Virus record (IMG/VR): IMGVR_UViG_3300037235_000325
Span: 1-32,228 of that record
DNA: 32,228 nucleotides
DNA from: a virus
Strand: one strand, 5' to 3'
Shown here: positions 1 to 7,297 of the stretch, piece after piece
Position numbering within the stretch: position 1 is the first letter of the stretch
Layout of the letters: each line of letters begins with the position of its first letter
The notes under the pieces: model-generated
The model's input: the letters and a program-made list of their open reading frames with translations, nothing else
The model's database searches: none
What the model was told of the DNA's origin: nothing
Made by a program: the position numbers and the translations under genes

Positions 1-1027
1 AACGCTCTTGGCTTCCCTCGTCACCGTCAGGAACAGCCGTAGTCTCATCAGTCGCAGTTTGCGGAACAGTGAAATGAGACGACTTATTTTCGTCGCGCAT
101 TTGCTCACGCCTCTTCCGTTGCTTAGTGAAATTCGGATTGTTGTTTAGCAGATCGAGAATTTCCCATGAAGGGGTCACAACGCACATACTATTTGGCGAT
201 TGAAGCAGCATTTTTCTTCCAGGCTTCTTATCTTTTCTAATCGTCCGCGCTTCGATTATGTCGTGATATTGCGATGAGTGGATGCCAAGAACACGAAGAA
301 ACATATTGTCTTGTATTTCTTTATGTTGCGACATCTTGTCGAAAAGATGAGTGGCGCTATCCCCGCTATTACGGGCCACCCGCGGCACTAAGTCTCTCAC
401 AAAATGCGGGCCGTAGGTAATATCGCGGAGATCATTTGCCGGCGTTCGATAAACGAAAACGGGCGACCCCGAATAGCCTGTACGTGACCGAATATCGAAA
501 AGATAAGAGGGACGAGATACTTTATTTCCCTGTTCAACAGGATCGTTCTTGCTTGGTAGCAGGCTTACATTGCCAAAGCGAGCAGACACCAAGTTGCGTA
601 TTTCTCCGCTAAGGTTTGCAAACAATCCGAGAATAAATCCATCCTCGCCGATTGAGAGTTCAACGGCATCACGGAAATCCTTTGTCAGGAACACGCCTAT
701 TGGCAAATAAGAAACCTCATCATTTTTCAGTGAGAGATCGTCCGTAATATCAACCGCCGAAATATCGTATCCATTTGTCGCGTGCTGCCAGTCGTCTAGG
801 TGGCGCCTTATGAAACGACTTTTGCCATCCCTCGTATTTAGGCGAACATCATGGCAGTGGCCATTTATGTTGTGCTGACACGTGACAGCATAAAAATGCT
901 CGGCCCTTGCGAACGGGAAACCAACCACAAACCCGGTCCCCCATGGGCCGCCCTTTTTTCCGGTCTCAGGATCGGTGCCATAAAGGAAGCAAACGCTTCG
1001 AGCGAAAGTTGGATTTAGGCGCGGCAT
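1..1027 (-). CDS. Trypsin-like serine peptidase, partial (3' end outside window)
   Basis: Reverse-strand frame open from position 1027 to the window edge, 342 codons, with no stop; the C-terminus lies outside. I read a chymotrypsin-fold peptidase: a domain start PWGTGFVVGFPF (about residues 28-39), AVTCQHN with a candidate catalytic His52, DISAVDITDD with a candidate Asp93, and TGYSGSPVFVY with candidate nucleophile Ser186. The order and spacing fit a His-Asp-Ser triad. After the domain comes a hydrophilic tail rich in Lys, Glu, Asp and Thr. No signal peptide is evident, so it is probably cytoplasmic. The start is uncertain: the ATG at 1027 has only a weak upstream purine stretch, and the frame stays open to a TTG at 1132. 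GC is clearly lower than in the phage genes, which suggests separate acquisition. Such peptidases occur in cellular regulation and in some defence loci; nothing here decides between these. Confidence 0.75.
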   Translation of the reverse strand, partial: MPRLNPTFARSVCFLYGTDPETGKKGGPWGTGFVVGFPFARAEHFYAVTCQHNINGHCHDVRLNTRDGKSRFIRRHLDDWQHATNGYDISAVDITDDLSLKNDEVSYLPIGVFLTKDFRDAVELSIGEDGFILGLFANLSGEIRNLVSARFGNVSLLPSKNDPVEQGNKVSRPSYLFDIRSRTGYSGSPVFVYRTPANDLRDITYGPHFVRDLVPRVARNSGDSATHLFDKMSQHKEIQDNMFLRVLGIHSSQYHDIIEARTIRKDKKPGRKMLLQSPNSMCVVTPSWEILDLLNNNPNFTKQRKRREQMRDENKSSHFTVPQTATDETTAVPDGDEGSQER

Positions 1028-1273
1028 GCCGTAAGGCAACCACCTAGGGCGCAGTTTCCCATTCTCTGAGATACACCAGAAAAAATCGTACTCAAAATCG
1101 GCGTCAGCGAACGTGACCGGGCATAGAGGCAAATTCTATCCCCTATGGCTCTACTTGTCGAGAGGGGATAAATGCGCTTCGATCCGGATCCAAGTGTAGA
1201 AAAGGACCATCCTGAGAGAGTTGGGTAAGGGAGCGCTGCCGATGAGCGTGCTCCGCCCGTATATAAGGAACAG

Positions 1274-1300
1274 CCCGGCCGCCGAACGCGCCGGGTTTTT
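1274..1300 (+). terminator. Intrinsic terminator upstream of packaging genes
   Basis: CCCGGC (1274-1279) pairs with GCCGGG (1290-1295) around a short GC-rich loop and is followed by a run of T. It would stop plus-strand transcription arriving from the left and so isolate the late operon. Confidence 0.6.
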
Positions 1301-1365
1301 TGTAGCCGCGTCGCGCGGCGGGTCAGTCCTTCGGCGACGGCAAACCGTGCAGCCGTAAAAAGCCG

Positions 1366-1432
1366 AGCTTGTCCCGGCCATCGACGCGTTTGTTCAAACC
1401 ATGGATGCCCGGCACAAGGCCGGGCATGACGA
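1366..1432. repeat. Host-type palindromic intergenic repeat
   Basis: Starts with CTTGTCCCGGCCATCGACG, then contains GATGCCCGG and CCGGGCATGACG arms forming a hairpin (GCCCGG 1407-1412 with CCGGGC 1420-1425). The same family occurs at 25169-25241. Such elements are dispersed in the chromosomes of many alphaproteobacteria. It sits just before the small terminase ribosome site. Confidence 0.7.
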
Positions 1433-1461
1433 ATTATAAAAATTTTCCTGGAGAATCCCGC

Positions 1462-1962
1462 ATGCCCCTGACACCGCGCCAGCGGCGCTTCGTCGAGGAA
1501 TACTTGATCGATCTCGATTGTCGCGCCGCCGCGCGCCGCGCCGGCTTCTCGCCGAACTCGAAAACCTCTCTGCCGCGCATGATGCGCAACCCGGAGATCG
1601 GGCGCGCGATCGGGACCGCGATGGCGGCGCGTGCCCAGCGCACCGGCATCACCCGCGAGCGCGTGCTCGCGGAATACGCGAAGATCGCCTTCGTCGATCT
1701 CAGCCATCTCGCCGAATGGGACGAGAAAGGTGCCGTGCTGCTCGATGCGGCGCTGCTCGACGACGACGCGGCGGCGGCAATCGCGACGGTGTGCGAGGCC
1801 GCTGCCGCGGCGACGGACGGCGCGGCGGGGGAGCCGGTGCCGCTCAAAGTCGGTCTCTTCGACAAGATGAAAGCGCTCGAGGCGCTCGCCCGCCTGCTCG
1901 ATCCGACATGGAATCTCGATGCCAGCATCGCCCCGCCGCCGCTCCCGAACCGACTTCACTGA
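1462..1962 (+). CDS. Terminase small subunit, copy 1 (Terminase_2-like)
   Basis: 166 residues. The N-terminus LTPRQRRFVEEYLIDL, followed by AARRAGFSPNS and RNPEIGRAI, is the DNA-binding helix-turn-helix region of the Terminase_2 type of small terminase; ITRERVLAEYAKIAFVD then leads into the central domain. The protein recognises phage DNA and recruits the large subunit for packaging. The frame is open upstream to 1369, but the ATG at 1462 with GGAG about 9 bases upstream and the family N-terminus fix the start. Its 3' end overlaps the next gene by 44 bases. That next gene encodes a paralogue of the same family, which is unusual for one phage. An Ala-rich low-complexity stretch lies near residues 95-125. 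Confidence 0.85.
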   Translation: MPLTPRQRRFVEEYLIDLDCRAAARRAGFSPNSKTSLPRMMRNPEIGRAIGTAMAARAQRTGITRERVLAEYAKIAFVDLSHLAEWDEKGAVLLDAALLDDDAAAAIATVCEAAAAATDGAAGEPVPLKVGLFDKMKALEALARLLDPTWNLDASIAPPPLPNRLH

Positions 1963-2485
1963 GCGCCAGCTCGCCTTCATCCGCGAATATCTCGTCGATC
2001 TGAAGCCCGCCGATGCCGCGCGCCGCGCCGGCTATAGCGCCGAAAGCGCCAACCGTATCGCCTATGTGCTGCGCCGCCAACCGAAGATCGCGGCGCGAAT
2101 CGAGCAGGTGCAAGCGCGCCGCGCCGAGAAGAAGCGCGTAACCGCCGATCGCGTGCTGGAAGAGCTCGGCAAAATGGCCTTCTCCAACATTCGCGACTAC
2201 GTCGATTGGGGACCGCAGGGCGTGACGATACGCGACAACGCGCTGCTCGACGACGAGCAGACCGCGGCGGTCGCCGATGTCGAGCCCAAAGGCAACGGCA
2301 AGCTGGCGCGGCTGAAGCTCTACGACAAGCTCGCCGCGCTCAACGCACTGGCGCGGCATCTCGGCATGATCGGCGGCAAGACCGCGCTGGCGCCGCCGGG
2401 ACATGACGACGAGGAGCGCAAGGCGGCGAATGCCGAGCTGCGCGCGCGGCTAATGCGCATCGTGCGCAGCGGCGAGAAGAAATAA
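1919..2485 (+). CDS. Terminase small subunit, copy 2 (Terminase_2-like)
   Basis: 188 residues. FTERQLAFIREYLVDLKPA, AARRAGYS and LRRQPKIAARIEQV align by eye with the first small terminase (FVEEYLIDL, AARRAGF, RNPEIGRAI), and RVLEELGKMAFSNIRDY matches its RVLAEYAKIAFVDLSHL. Both then share an ALLDD segment, so the two are clearly paralogous yet diverged. The ATG at 1919, preceded by GGAA, lies inside the 3' end of copy 1, so translation is probably coupled. The C-terminal 30 residues are charged and Ala/Arg/Glu rich, as in family tails that contact the large subunit. This copy is closest to the large terminase and may be the working one; the two could also form a mixed ring. Which copy acts cannot be told from sequence. 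Confidence 0.85.
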   Translation: MPASPRRRSRTDFTERQLAFIREYLVDLKPADAARRAGYSAESANRIAYVLRRQPKIAARIEQVQARRAEKKRVTADRVLEELGKMAFSNIRDYVDWGPQGVTIRDNALLDDEQTAAVADVEPKGNGKLARLKLYDKLAALNALARHLGMIGGKTALAPPGHDDEERKAANAELRARLMRIVRSGEKK

Positions 2486-2499
2486 GCGGGAGCGGCTAG

Positions 2500-2661
2500 C
2501 CATCGGCTATCAGCTATCAGCTGAAAGATGCCACGCACAATTTCTCCTCGTCCTGAGCGGAGCGAAGCGTAGTCGAAGGACGCGCGATGTTTGTGCAACG
2601 TTGCAAGAGCAACCTGCGCCCCCTGAGCTTGTCGAAGGGCGACTTCGCTCAGGGTGAGGAT
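2500..2661. repeat. Cluster of host-type intergenic repeats
   Basis: The gap between small and large terminase holds CGGCTATCAGCTATCAGCTG (from about 2504), a CCTGAGCGGAGCGAAGC / TCGAAGGACG element (about 2550-2582) and a CCTGAGCTTGTCGAAGGGCG element ending in CAGGGTGAGGATG (about 2622-2661). A matching CTGATGGCTGACAGCTGA lies just before the terL start. These are typical dispersed chromosomal repeats rather than phage sequence. Confidence 0.6.
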
Positions 2662-2715
2662 GATTTTGGGTCCTGGCCCCGCCGAGCTGATGGCTGACAG
2701 CTGAGTGCTTCTCTA

Positions 2716-4020
2716 ATGCCGTTTACACCCGACGAAGCCGCCCAAATCGTAGCGCAGATCGACGCGGATCCGATGTCGGTCCGGGCGGCGCACAGCATGC
2801 TGGGTGACTGGCACTGCTGGGCGCGGCGCTCGCAGCTCCCGCCCGACGGCGATTGGCGCGTCTGGCTGCTCTTGGCCGGGCGCGGCTTCGGCAAAACCCG
2901 CGCCGGCGCCGAATGGGTGCGAGCCCAAGCCGAAAGCGGCGCGGCACGGCGCATCGCGCTGGTGGCGCCGACCGCGCGCGATGCGCGGCTCGTCATGGTC
3001 GAAGGCGCGAGCGGGGTGTTGTCGATTGCGTCGGCCGAAGCTCGGCCGACATTCGAGGTATCGAAGCATCAGCTCACCTGGCCGAACGGCGCGATCGCGA
3101 CGCTCTATTCGGCCGACGAGCCCGATCGGCTGCGCGGCCCGCAATTCGACGCCGCGTGGTGCGACGAGCTTGCGGCATGGCGTTATCCCGCCGCGTGGGA
3201 CATGCTGATGCTGGCGCTGCGCCTCGGCGAGCGGCCGCGCTGCGTGGTGACGACGACGCCGAAGCCGGTGAAGCTGATTCGCACGCTGCTCGCGTCGCCC
3301 GACTGCGCGGTGACGCGCGGCACGACGCATGAGAATGCGAAGAATCTCGCGCCGGGATTCCTCGCCGCGATCCTGAAGCAATATGACGGCACGCGGCTCG
3401 GGCGTCAGGAGCTCGATGCCGAGCTGCTCGACGACATGCCCGGCGCGCTCTGGTCGCGCGATGCGATCGAGAAGGCGCGAATCGATGCGGCACCAACGTT
3501 GCGCCGCGTGGTGGTCGCGATCGATCCCGCGGCGAGCGTCGGCGAGAATGCCGACGAGACCGGCATCGTCGTCGCGGCGCTCGGCCAGGACGGCGCGGCC
3601 TATGTGCTCGACGATCTCTCGGGCCTCTATAGCCCACATGATTGGGCGGCGCGCGCGCTCGATGCCTATCGCGCGCATCGCGCCGATCGCATCGTCGCCG
3701 AGGTCAACAATGGCGGCGCGATGGTCGAGGCGACCTTGCGTGTGCTCGATGCCGGCGTTTCCTACAAGCCGGTGCACGCCTCGCGCGGCAAGCTCGCCCG
3801 CGCCGAGCCGGTCGCCGCGCTCTACGAGCAGGGGCGCGTGCATCATGTCGGCGCGTTCGCCGCGCTCGAGGACCAGATGTGCGCTTTCACCGGCGGGCCG
3901 TTATCGCATAGCGGGTCGCCAGACCGCGTCGACGCGCTGGTCTGGGCGCTCTCGGAGCTGATGCTCGCCGGCGCCGAGCCCGGGCTGCTGGCGTATTACC
4001 GGTCGCTGAACGCGAAGTAG
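2716..4020 (+). CDS. terL: Terminase large subunit
   Basis: 434 residues, the usual length for GTA/HK97-type large terminases. ATPase domain: Walker A GRGFGKT at 55-61, Walker B region FDAAWCDELAAW with D150-E151, and the coupling motif CVVTTTPKPV near 176-185. Nuclease domain: VVVAIDPAAS with Asp270, VAEVNNGG with Glu329, and PDRVDALVWA with Asp403/Asp406 as the third acidic position. It pumps DNA into the prohead and cuts the concatemer. It lies 230 bases after the second small terminase; the gap is filled with host-type repeats. The portal gene follows after about 100 bases. All catalytic positions that I can identify are intact. Confidence 0.93.
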   Translation: MPFTPDEAAQIVAQIDADPMSVRAAHSMLGDWHCWARRSQLPPDGDWRVWLLLAGRGFGKTRAGAEWVRAQAESGAARRIALVAPTARDARLVMVEGASGVLSIASAEARPTFEVSKHQLTWPNGAIATLYSADEPDRLRGPQFDAAWCDELAAWRYPAAWDMLMLALRLGERPRCVVTTTPKPVKLIRTLLASPDCAVTRGTTHENAKNLAPGFLAAILKQYDGTRLGRQELDAELLDDMPGALWSRDAIEKARIDAAPTLRRVVVAIDPAASVGENADETGIVVAALGQDGAAYVLDDLSGLYSPHDWAARALDAYRAHRADRIVAEVNNGGAMVEATLRVLDAGVSYKPVHASRGKLARAEPVAALYEQGRVHHVGAFAALEDQMCAFTGGPLSHSGSPDRVDALVWALSELMLAGAEPGLLAYYRSLNAK

Positions 4021-4119
4021 TTTTTGTTGCGGCAATGCGCCGTCGCAAGACGGCTCGCCGCTGAAGATTCGCGGCTCGCCTTTGCTGGCGCATGCCGATA
4101 TCAATCGGAGTCCTCACCC

Positions 4120-5799
4120 ATGCCCGAACGCCTTCTCGCGCGCTTCATGCGCGGCGCCGGCTATGTGCTGACCGGCAACGCGCCCGCCGATTGGTTCGGG
4201 CCGCAGAACCCGCTGCCGCCGCAAGCGCCGCCGGATGTCGCCGGCCGGCAATTCGATTACCCCTTCGGCTTCAACCTCGCGGTGACGCCGCGCAGCTGGG
4301 AACCGACCGGCTTCGCCGAGCTGCGCGGCCTCGCCGAGAGTTACGATCTGCTGCGCGCGGTGATCGAAACGCGCAAAGACCAGATGGAGCGCCTCACTTG
4401 GCGCATCCGGCCGCGGGCGCCCACGCCGACCGGTGGCGCGAGCGACCCGCGGCTCGTTGCTCTGACGCAGTTCTTCGAATGCCCCGACAAGCATCACGGC
4501 TGGGCGAGCTGGCTCAGGATGCTGCTCGAAGACCTGCTCGTCATCGATGCGCCGACGCTTTACAAAGAGCGCACGCGCGGCGGCGCGATCTACGCGCTCG
4601 ATGTCATCGACGGCGCGAGCATCAAGCGCCTGATCGACGATTGGGGCCGCACGCCGGCGCCGCCATCGCCGGCCTATCAGCAGATCCTCAAAGGCATGCC
4701 GGCGGTCGACTACACCGCCGACGAGCTGATCTACGCGCCGCGCAATCCGCGGGTCCACAAGGCCTACGGCTTCTCGCCGGTCGAGCAGGTGCAGATGAGC
4801 GTCAACATCGCGCTGCGCCGGCAGATCTATCAGCTGCAATACTACACCGAGGGCAATATCCCCGAGGCGCTGATCGGCGTGCCGGAGAATTGGAATCCGG
4901 ACCAGATTAGGCAATTCCAATCCTATTGGGATGCGCTCAATGCCGGCGACACCGCCGAGCGGCGCCACGCCAAGTTCGTGCCCGGCGGCGTCGCCAAGAC
5001 TTTCGTTCCGGTGCGCGAGCCGGCGCTGAAAGACGCGTTCGACGAATGGCTGGCGCGGGTGGTGTGCTACGCCTTCTCGCTGCCGCCGACCGCGTTCACG
5101 GCGCAGGTCAATCGCGCGACCGCGGAGAATGCGCAGGACGTGGCGCTCTCGGAGGGCTTGCTGCCGCTGCAGCGCTGGGTGAAGCAGCTGATCGATCGCG
5201 TCATCGCCGAGGAGTTCGGCGCAGGCGATCTCGAATTCGCTTGGGATCAAGACCGCGACGCCGATCCTTCAGCGACGGCGACGATCGCCGCCGATTACGT
5301 CAAGAGCGGCATCAAGAGCATCAACGAGGTGCGCGCCGAGCTCGGCCTGCCGCCGGTCGCCGGCGGCGAGCAGCCGAAGATCCAGACCGCGCAAGGCCTC
5401 GTGCCGCTGACCGCTAGCGCGGCGGCGCCGCCTGCGAACGAGAAGCTGCAGCGCGCCAACCCGAATCACTACGGCCCCGGCGATCGCGGCGGCCAATTCG
5501 CGCCGAGCGGCGAGGGCGGCAATGGCGGTGACGACCAAAAGCCGGTCCGAGTCGCCGACAGCGGGCGGATCGCGACCGACGCGAGCGCTACGCAAGCTGC
5601 TCAAGGTCCCGAGGGCGAGGAGGCCCCTACCCTCGGATTGCCGGCGGCGCGCGTTATCGTGCAGCGTGCCATCGACGAAGGGCAGATATCTCCGGTCGCC
5701 GGCGACGAAATCCTCGCTGGTATTGCGCAGGGTGACGCCGCGCAGACGAAGCGTTTCAACGCTCTCACGCGCGGTGTAGCTCGCATACCGTCCAACTGA
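4120..5799 (+). CDS. Portal protein with C-terminal carrier extension
   Basis: 559 residues. Residues 1 to about 432 are a phage portal: LRAVIETRKDQMERLTWRIR, a FFECPDK segment, LLEDLLVIDAPTLYKER, APRNPRVHKAYGFSPVEQV, and the stem/crown part with NRATAENAQDVALSEGLLPL. It forms the dodecameric DNA channel and terminase docking site. The start is the ATG at 4120 with GGAG about 11 bases upstream; the frame is open back to 4024. Residues 433-559 are not portal-like: NPNHYGPGDRGGQFAPSG (about 447-464), then a Gly/Asp/Gln-rich linker and a helical segment. The extension ends at a TGA (5797-5799), beyond which the same frame continues 89 codons as a toxin-like domain. The GDRGGQFAPSG junction resembles the 'GRW/GRF' junctions that precede exchangeable C-termini elsewhere in this window. 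Confidence 0.9.
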   Translation: MPERLLARFMRGAGYVLTGNAPADWFGPQNPLPPQAPPDVAGRQFDYPFGFNLAVTPRSWEPTGFAELRGLAESYDLLRAVIETRKDQMERLTWRIRPRAPTPTGGASDPRLVALTQFFECPDKHHGWASWLRMLLEDLLVIDAPTLYKERTRGGAIYALDVIDGASIKRLIDDWGRTPAPPSPAYQQILKGMPAVDYTADELIYAPRNPRVHKAYGFSPVEQVQMSVNIALRRQIYQLQYYTEGNIPEALIGVPENWNPDQIRQFQSYWDALNAGDTAERRHAKFVPGGVAKTFVPVREPALKDAFDEWLARVVCYAFSLPPTAFTAQVNRATAENAQDVALSEGLLPLQRWVKQLIDRVIAEEFGAGDLEFAWDQDRDADPSATATIAADYVKSGIKSINEVRAELGLPPVAGGEQPKIQTAQGLVPLTASAAAPPANEKLQRANPNHYGPGDRGGQFAPSGEGGNGGDDQKPVRVADSGRIATDASATQAAQGPEGEEAPTLGLPAARVIVQRAIDEGQISPVAGDEILAGIAQGDAAQTKRFNALTRGVARIPSN

Positions 5800-6069
5800 A
5801 TTGCGGACGAAGCTGAAGGCGAGGGTGGTGTCTACTATCGCAACCCAAGTAATCCGCAGTATGATTATGTTCGTATCATGCCGGGGGACCCGCAGAGTCA
5901 ATTTCCCGACCAGCAGAATCCGTACGTCATCGATCAAAAGAACGGCGGGTTTTTGACCAAGGAGGGTACGCGAGTCCAGGGCATTAAAACCCCCGGCACA
6001 CATATCTCGTTGGACAACTATCGTTTTGATAAAAGGCGATCCTTATGCCGAAGAGACGCGCCCCGGTAA
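5800..6069 (+). pseudogene. Toxin-like C-terminal domain, in frame with portal after one TGA
   Basis: 89 codons in exactly the portal frame after the TGA at 5797-5799. Key segments are EGGVYYRNPSNPQYDYVRIM, MPGDPQSQFPDQQNPYV and THISLDNYRF. This pattern (YxRIMPGxP...F..xQxPYV...H I.L..F.F) is one I recall from C-terminal toxin domains of Rhs- and CDI-type polymorphic toxins; I cannot name the family with certainty. It ends about where the next small gene (6045) begins, as toxin and immunity genes usually do. GC is lower than in the portal core. Without read-through the domain would need an internal start: an ATG at 5878 exists but would remove its N-terminal part and has no ribosome site. It is thus a nonsense-disrupted toxin or a read-through product. 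Confidence 0.55.
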
Positions 6070-6425
6070 CCGAGAAGGAAATGACCGTTACGACGGCTCA
6101 ATGGATCGAATTCATCCGGCCGATCGTCGAGGATCTGGCAAGTCCTGAAGTTCAAAAGCATTCATGGACCCTTGGTCAAGGATATTCGCCCGAAGATTTG
6201 ATTTGCGGCCTCATGAACGATTTTTCTTTCTCCGAGCATGTTCGGTCGCCGGTCGTTCAGATTACCGAAGCGCAGAGAGCCTTGGGAATGAAGCTTGTCG
6301 AGGCCATGGATGCTTTCGTGGACAAGGTTCATGGCAGGTTCGACTGGCGGGCGATGTTGATCGACCCCGATTGGCGGAAGGTTCAGGTGGCGGCCGCCGA
6401 TTTCTTCAAGTTGTTGCCGACCTGA
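6045..6425 (+). CDS. Small hypothetical protein, candidate immunity protein 1
   Basis: 126 residues, soluble, predicted mostly helical and rich in acidic and aromatic residues (WIEFIRPIVEDLAS, DFSFSEHVRSPVVQITEAQ, FDWRAMLIDPDWRKVQ). No family recognised. The start is uncertain: the ATG at 6045 overlaps the end of the toxin-like frame and has AAGGCG upstream, while the ATG at 6081 follows GAAGGAA closely and would give 114 residues. Position directly behind a toxin-like domain, small size, acidity and lower GC than the phage core all fit an immunity gene. That role is inference from context only. It is followed by a host-type repeat and a truncated second portal copy. Confidence 0.65.
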   Translation: MPKRRAPVTEKEMTVTTAQWIEFIRPIVEDLASPEVQKHSWTLGQGYSPEDLICGLMNDFSFSEHVRSPVVQITEAQRALGMKLVEAMDAFVDKVHGRFDWRAMLIDPDWRKVQVAAADFFKLLPT

Positions 6426-6450
6426 TTTGATTTATCGACGCGCTGCCGTC

Positions 6451-6473
6451 GGCTCCTGAGCCTGTCGAAGGGC
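6451..6473. repeat. Host-type repeat at portal duplication junction
   Basis: CTCCTGAGCCTGTCGAAGGG is the same repeat type as in the 2500-2661 cluster. It ends directly where homology to the portal gene (5098 onward) resumes, so it marks or caused the duplication breakpoint. Confidence 0.6.
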
Positions 6474-7019
6474 ACCGCGCAGGTCAACCGCGCCACCGCG
6501 CAGAACGCGCAGGACGTGGCGCTCAGCGAGGGCCTCGCGCCGTTGCAGGGCTGGGTCAAGCATCTGATCGATCGCGTCATCGCCGAGGAATTCGGCGCGG
6601 CCGATCTCGAATTCGCCTGGGACCAGGACCGCGACGCCGATCCTTCAGCGACGGCGACGATCGCCGCCGATTACGTCAAGAGCGGCATCAAGAGCATCAA
6701 CGAGGTGCGCGCCGAGCTCGGGTTGCCACCCGTGGCCGGTGGCGAGCAGCCGAAGATCCAGACCGCGCAAGGCCTGATACCGCTGACCCAGAGCGCGAGC
6801 CCGGCAGCGGCACCAAGCGCCATGACGGCGCACGCGTTTTCGCTCCACAAGGATTTCGATCCCGATCAGCCGCGGGACGACCAGGGACGATGGACCATCG
6901 ATGGAAGCGATAGCGGTGGGGATCGCGGCGCGAAACCCGTCCAGGTCGCCGACAGCGATCGGATCGCGACCGATGCGAGGCAACAGGTCACGCAGGAACG
7001 AGCCGCCGGTTCCTTTTGA
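6472..7019 (+). pseudogene. Truncated second portal C-terminus with carrier junction
   Basis: From 6472 the sequence matches the portal gene from about 5098: QVNRATAQNAQDVALSEGL, DRVIAEEFGAADLEFAWDQD and INEVRAELGLPPVAGGEQPK. The part around 6625-6720 is almost identical at DNA level to 5251-5346, while the first 130 bases are visibly diverged, so it is a mosaic of two alleles. The first two thirds of the portal are missing. A GTG at 6516 could start a 167-residue product, but no good ribosome site precedes it. After the portal part comes FDPDQPRDDQGRWTIDGSDS, a junction motif I associate with exchangeable C-termini in alphaproteobacterial prophages, then VQVADSDRIATDA, shared with the first portal extension. 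The frame ends at TGA 7017-7019; the toxin-like domain continues in the +1 frame. Confidence 0.7.
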
Positions 7020-7284
7020 GGAGCCTGTTCTCCCAATTCGGCCACCACTACCGGAATATCCGACCGATCCGACGAAGCCCCCGGGCCCGGGCTATGAATG
7101 GAGAGGCAACAATCCGAAGCCTGGAAGTCCGGAAGGCAGCTGGTACAATAAGAACACGAAGGAAACCCTCCGTCCTGATCCGAGTCATGGCCCGCCAGAA
7201 GGACCGCATTGGGATTACCAGCCGGGCGGAAGTCACGACTGGTATCGTTGGTTTCCCGACGGGCGCTTAGAACCCAAGGCATGA
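6979..7284 (+). pseudogene. Polymorphic toxin type 37-like C-terminal domain, +1 frame to carrier
   Basis: Frame +1 relative to the preceding portal fragment. A Pro-rich lead (EEPVLPIRPPLPEYPTDPTK) is followed by PGPGYEWRGNNPKPGS, GSWYNKNTKETLRPDPSHGP, PPEGPHWDYQPG and WYRWFPDGRLEPK. The series GSWYN...LxPDxxH.PP.GPHWDY...WYR.FPDGR.EPK is, from memory, typical of the Ntox37 polymorphic toxin domain, a predicted nuclease. The domain itself looks complete to its end. What is broken is its link to the carrier: a one-base shift somewhere between about 6979 and 7017 is needed. The carrier frame stops at TTT TGA (7014-7019), where slippage of UUU by one base would enter this frame. No own start with a ribosome site is seen, apart from ATGs at 6901 and 6973. 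Confidence 0.6.
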
Positions 7285-7297
7285 TGCAGGCATCACG

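Larger units (their letters stand above)
1028..1461. other. Intergenic region between peptidase gene and phage packaging genes
   Basis: About 430 bases without a convincing gene. It holds an intrinsic terminator (1274-1300) and a host-type palindromic repeat (1366-1432). A mini-ORF at 1172-1228 (18 codons, preceded by GAGAGGGG) is the only short reading frame with a plausible ribosome site; it resembles nothing I know. The change from low-GC sequence to very GC-rich phage sequence happens here, so a prophage or insertion boundary could lie in this stretch, but I see no duplicated att-like core or tRNA. Confidence 0.5.

Noticed and set aside
1172-1228. 18-codon ORF with a purine-rich ribosome site (MRFDPDPSVEKDHPERVG)
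   Set aside because: Too short to judge, no homologous pattern known, and it ends before the terminator; kept only as a note in the intergenic entry.
1028-1461. tRNA or attachment site marking the prophage end
   Set aside because: No cloverleaf and no sequence duplicated elsewhere in the window was found; no integrase is present to support it.
5878-6069. Independent gene starting at ATG 5878
   Set aside because: It begins in the middle of the toxin-like domain, has no ribosome site, and the domain's N-terminal part (EGGVYYRNPSNP) lies upstream in frame, so it is treated as part of the portal-linked domain.
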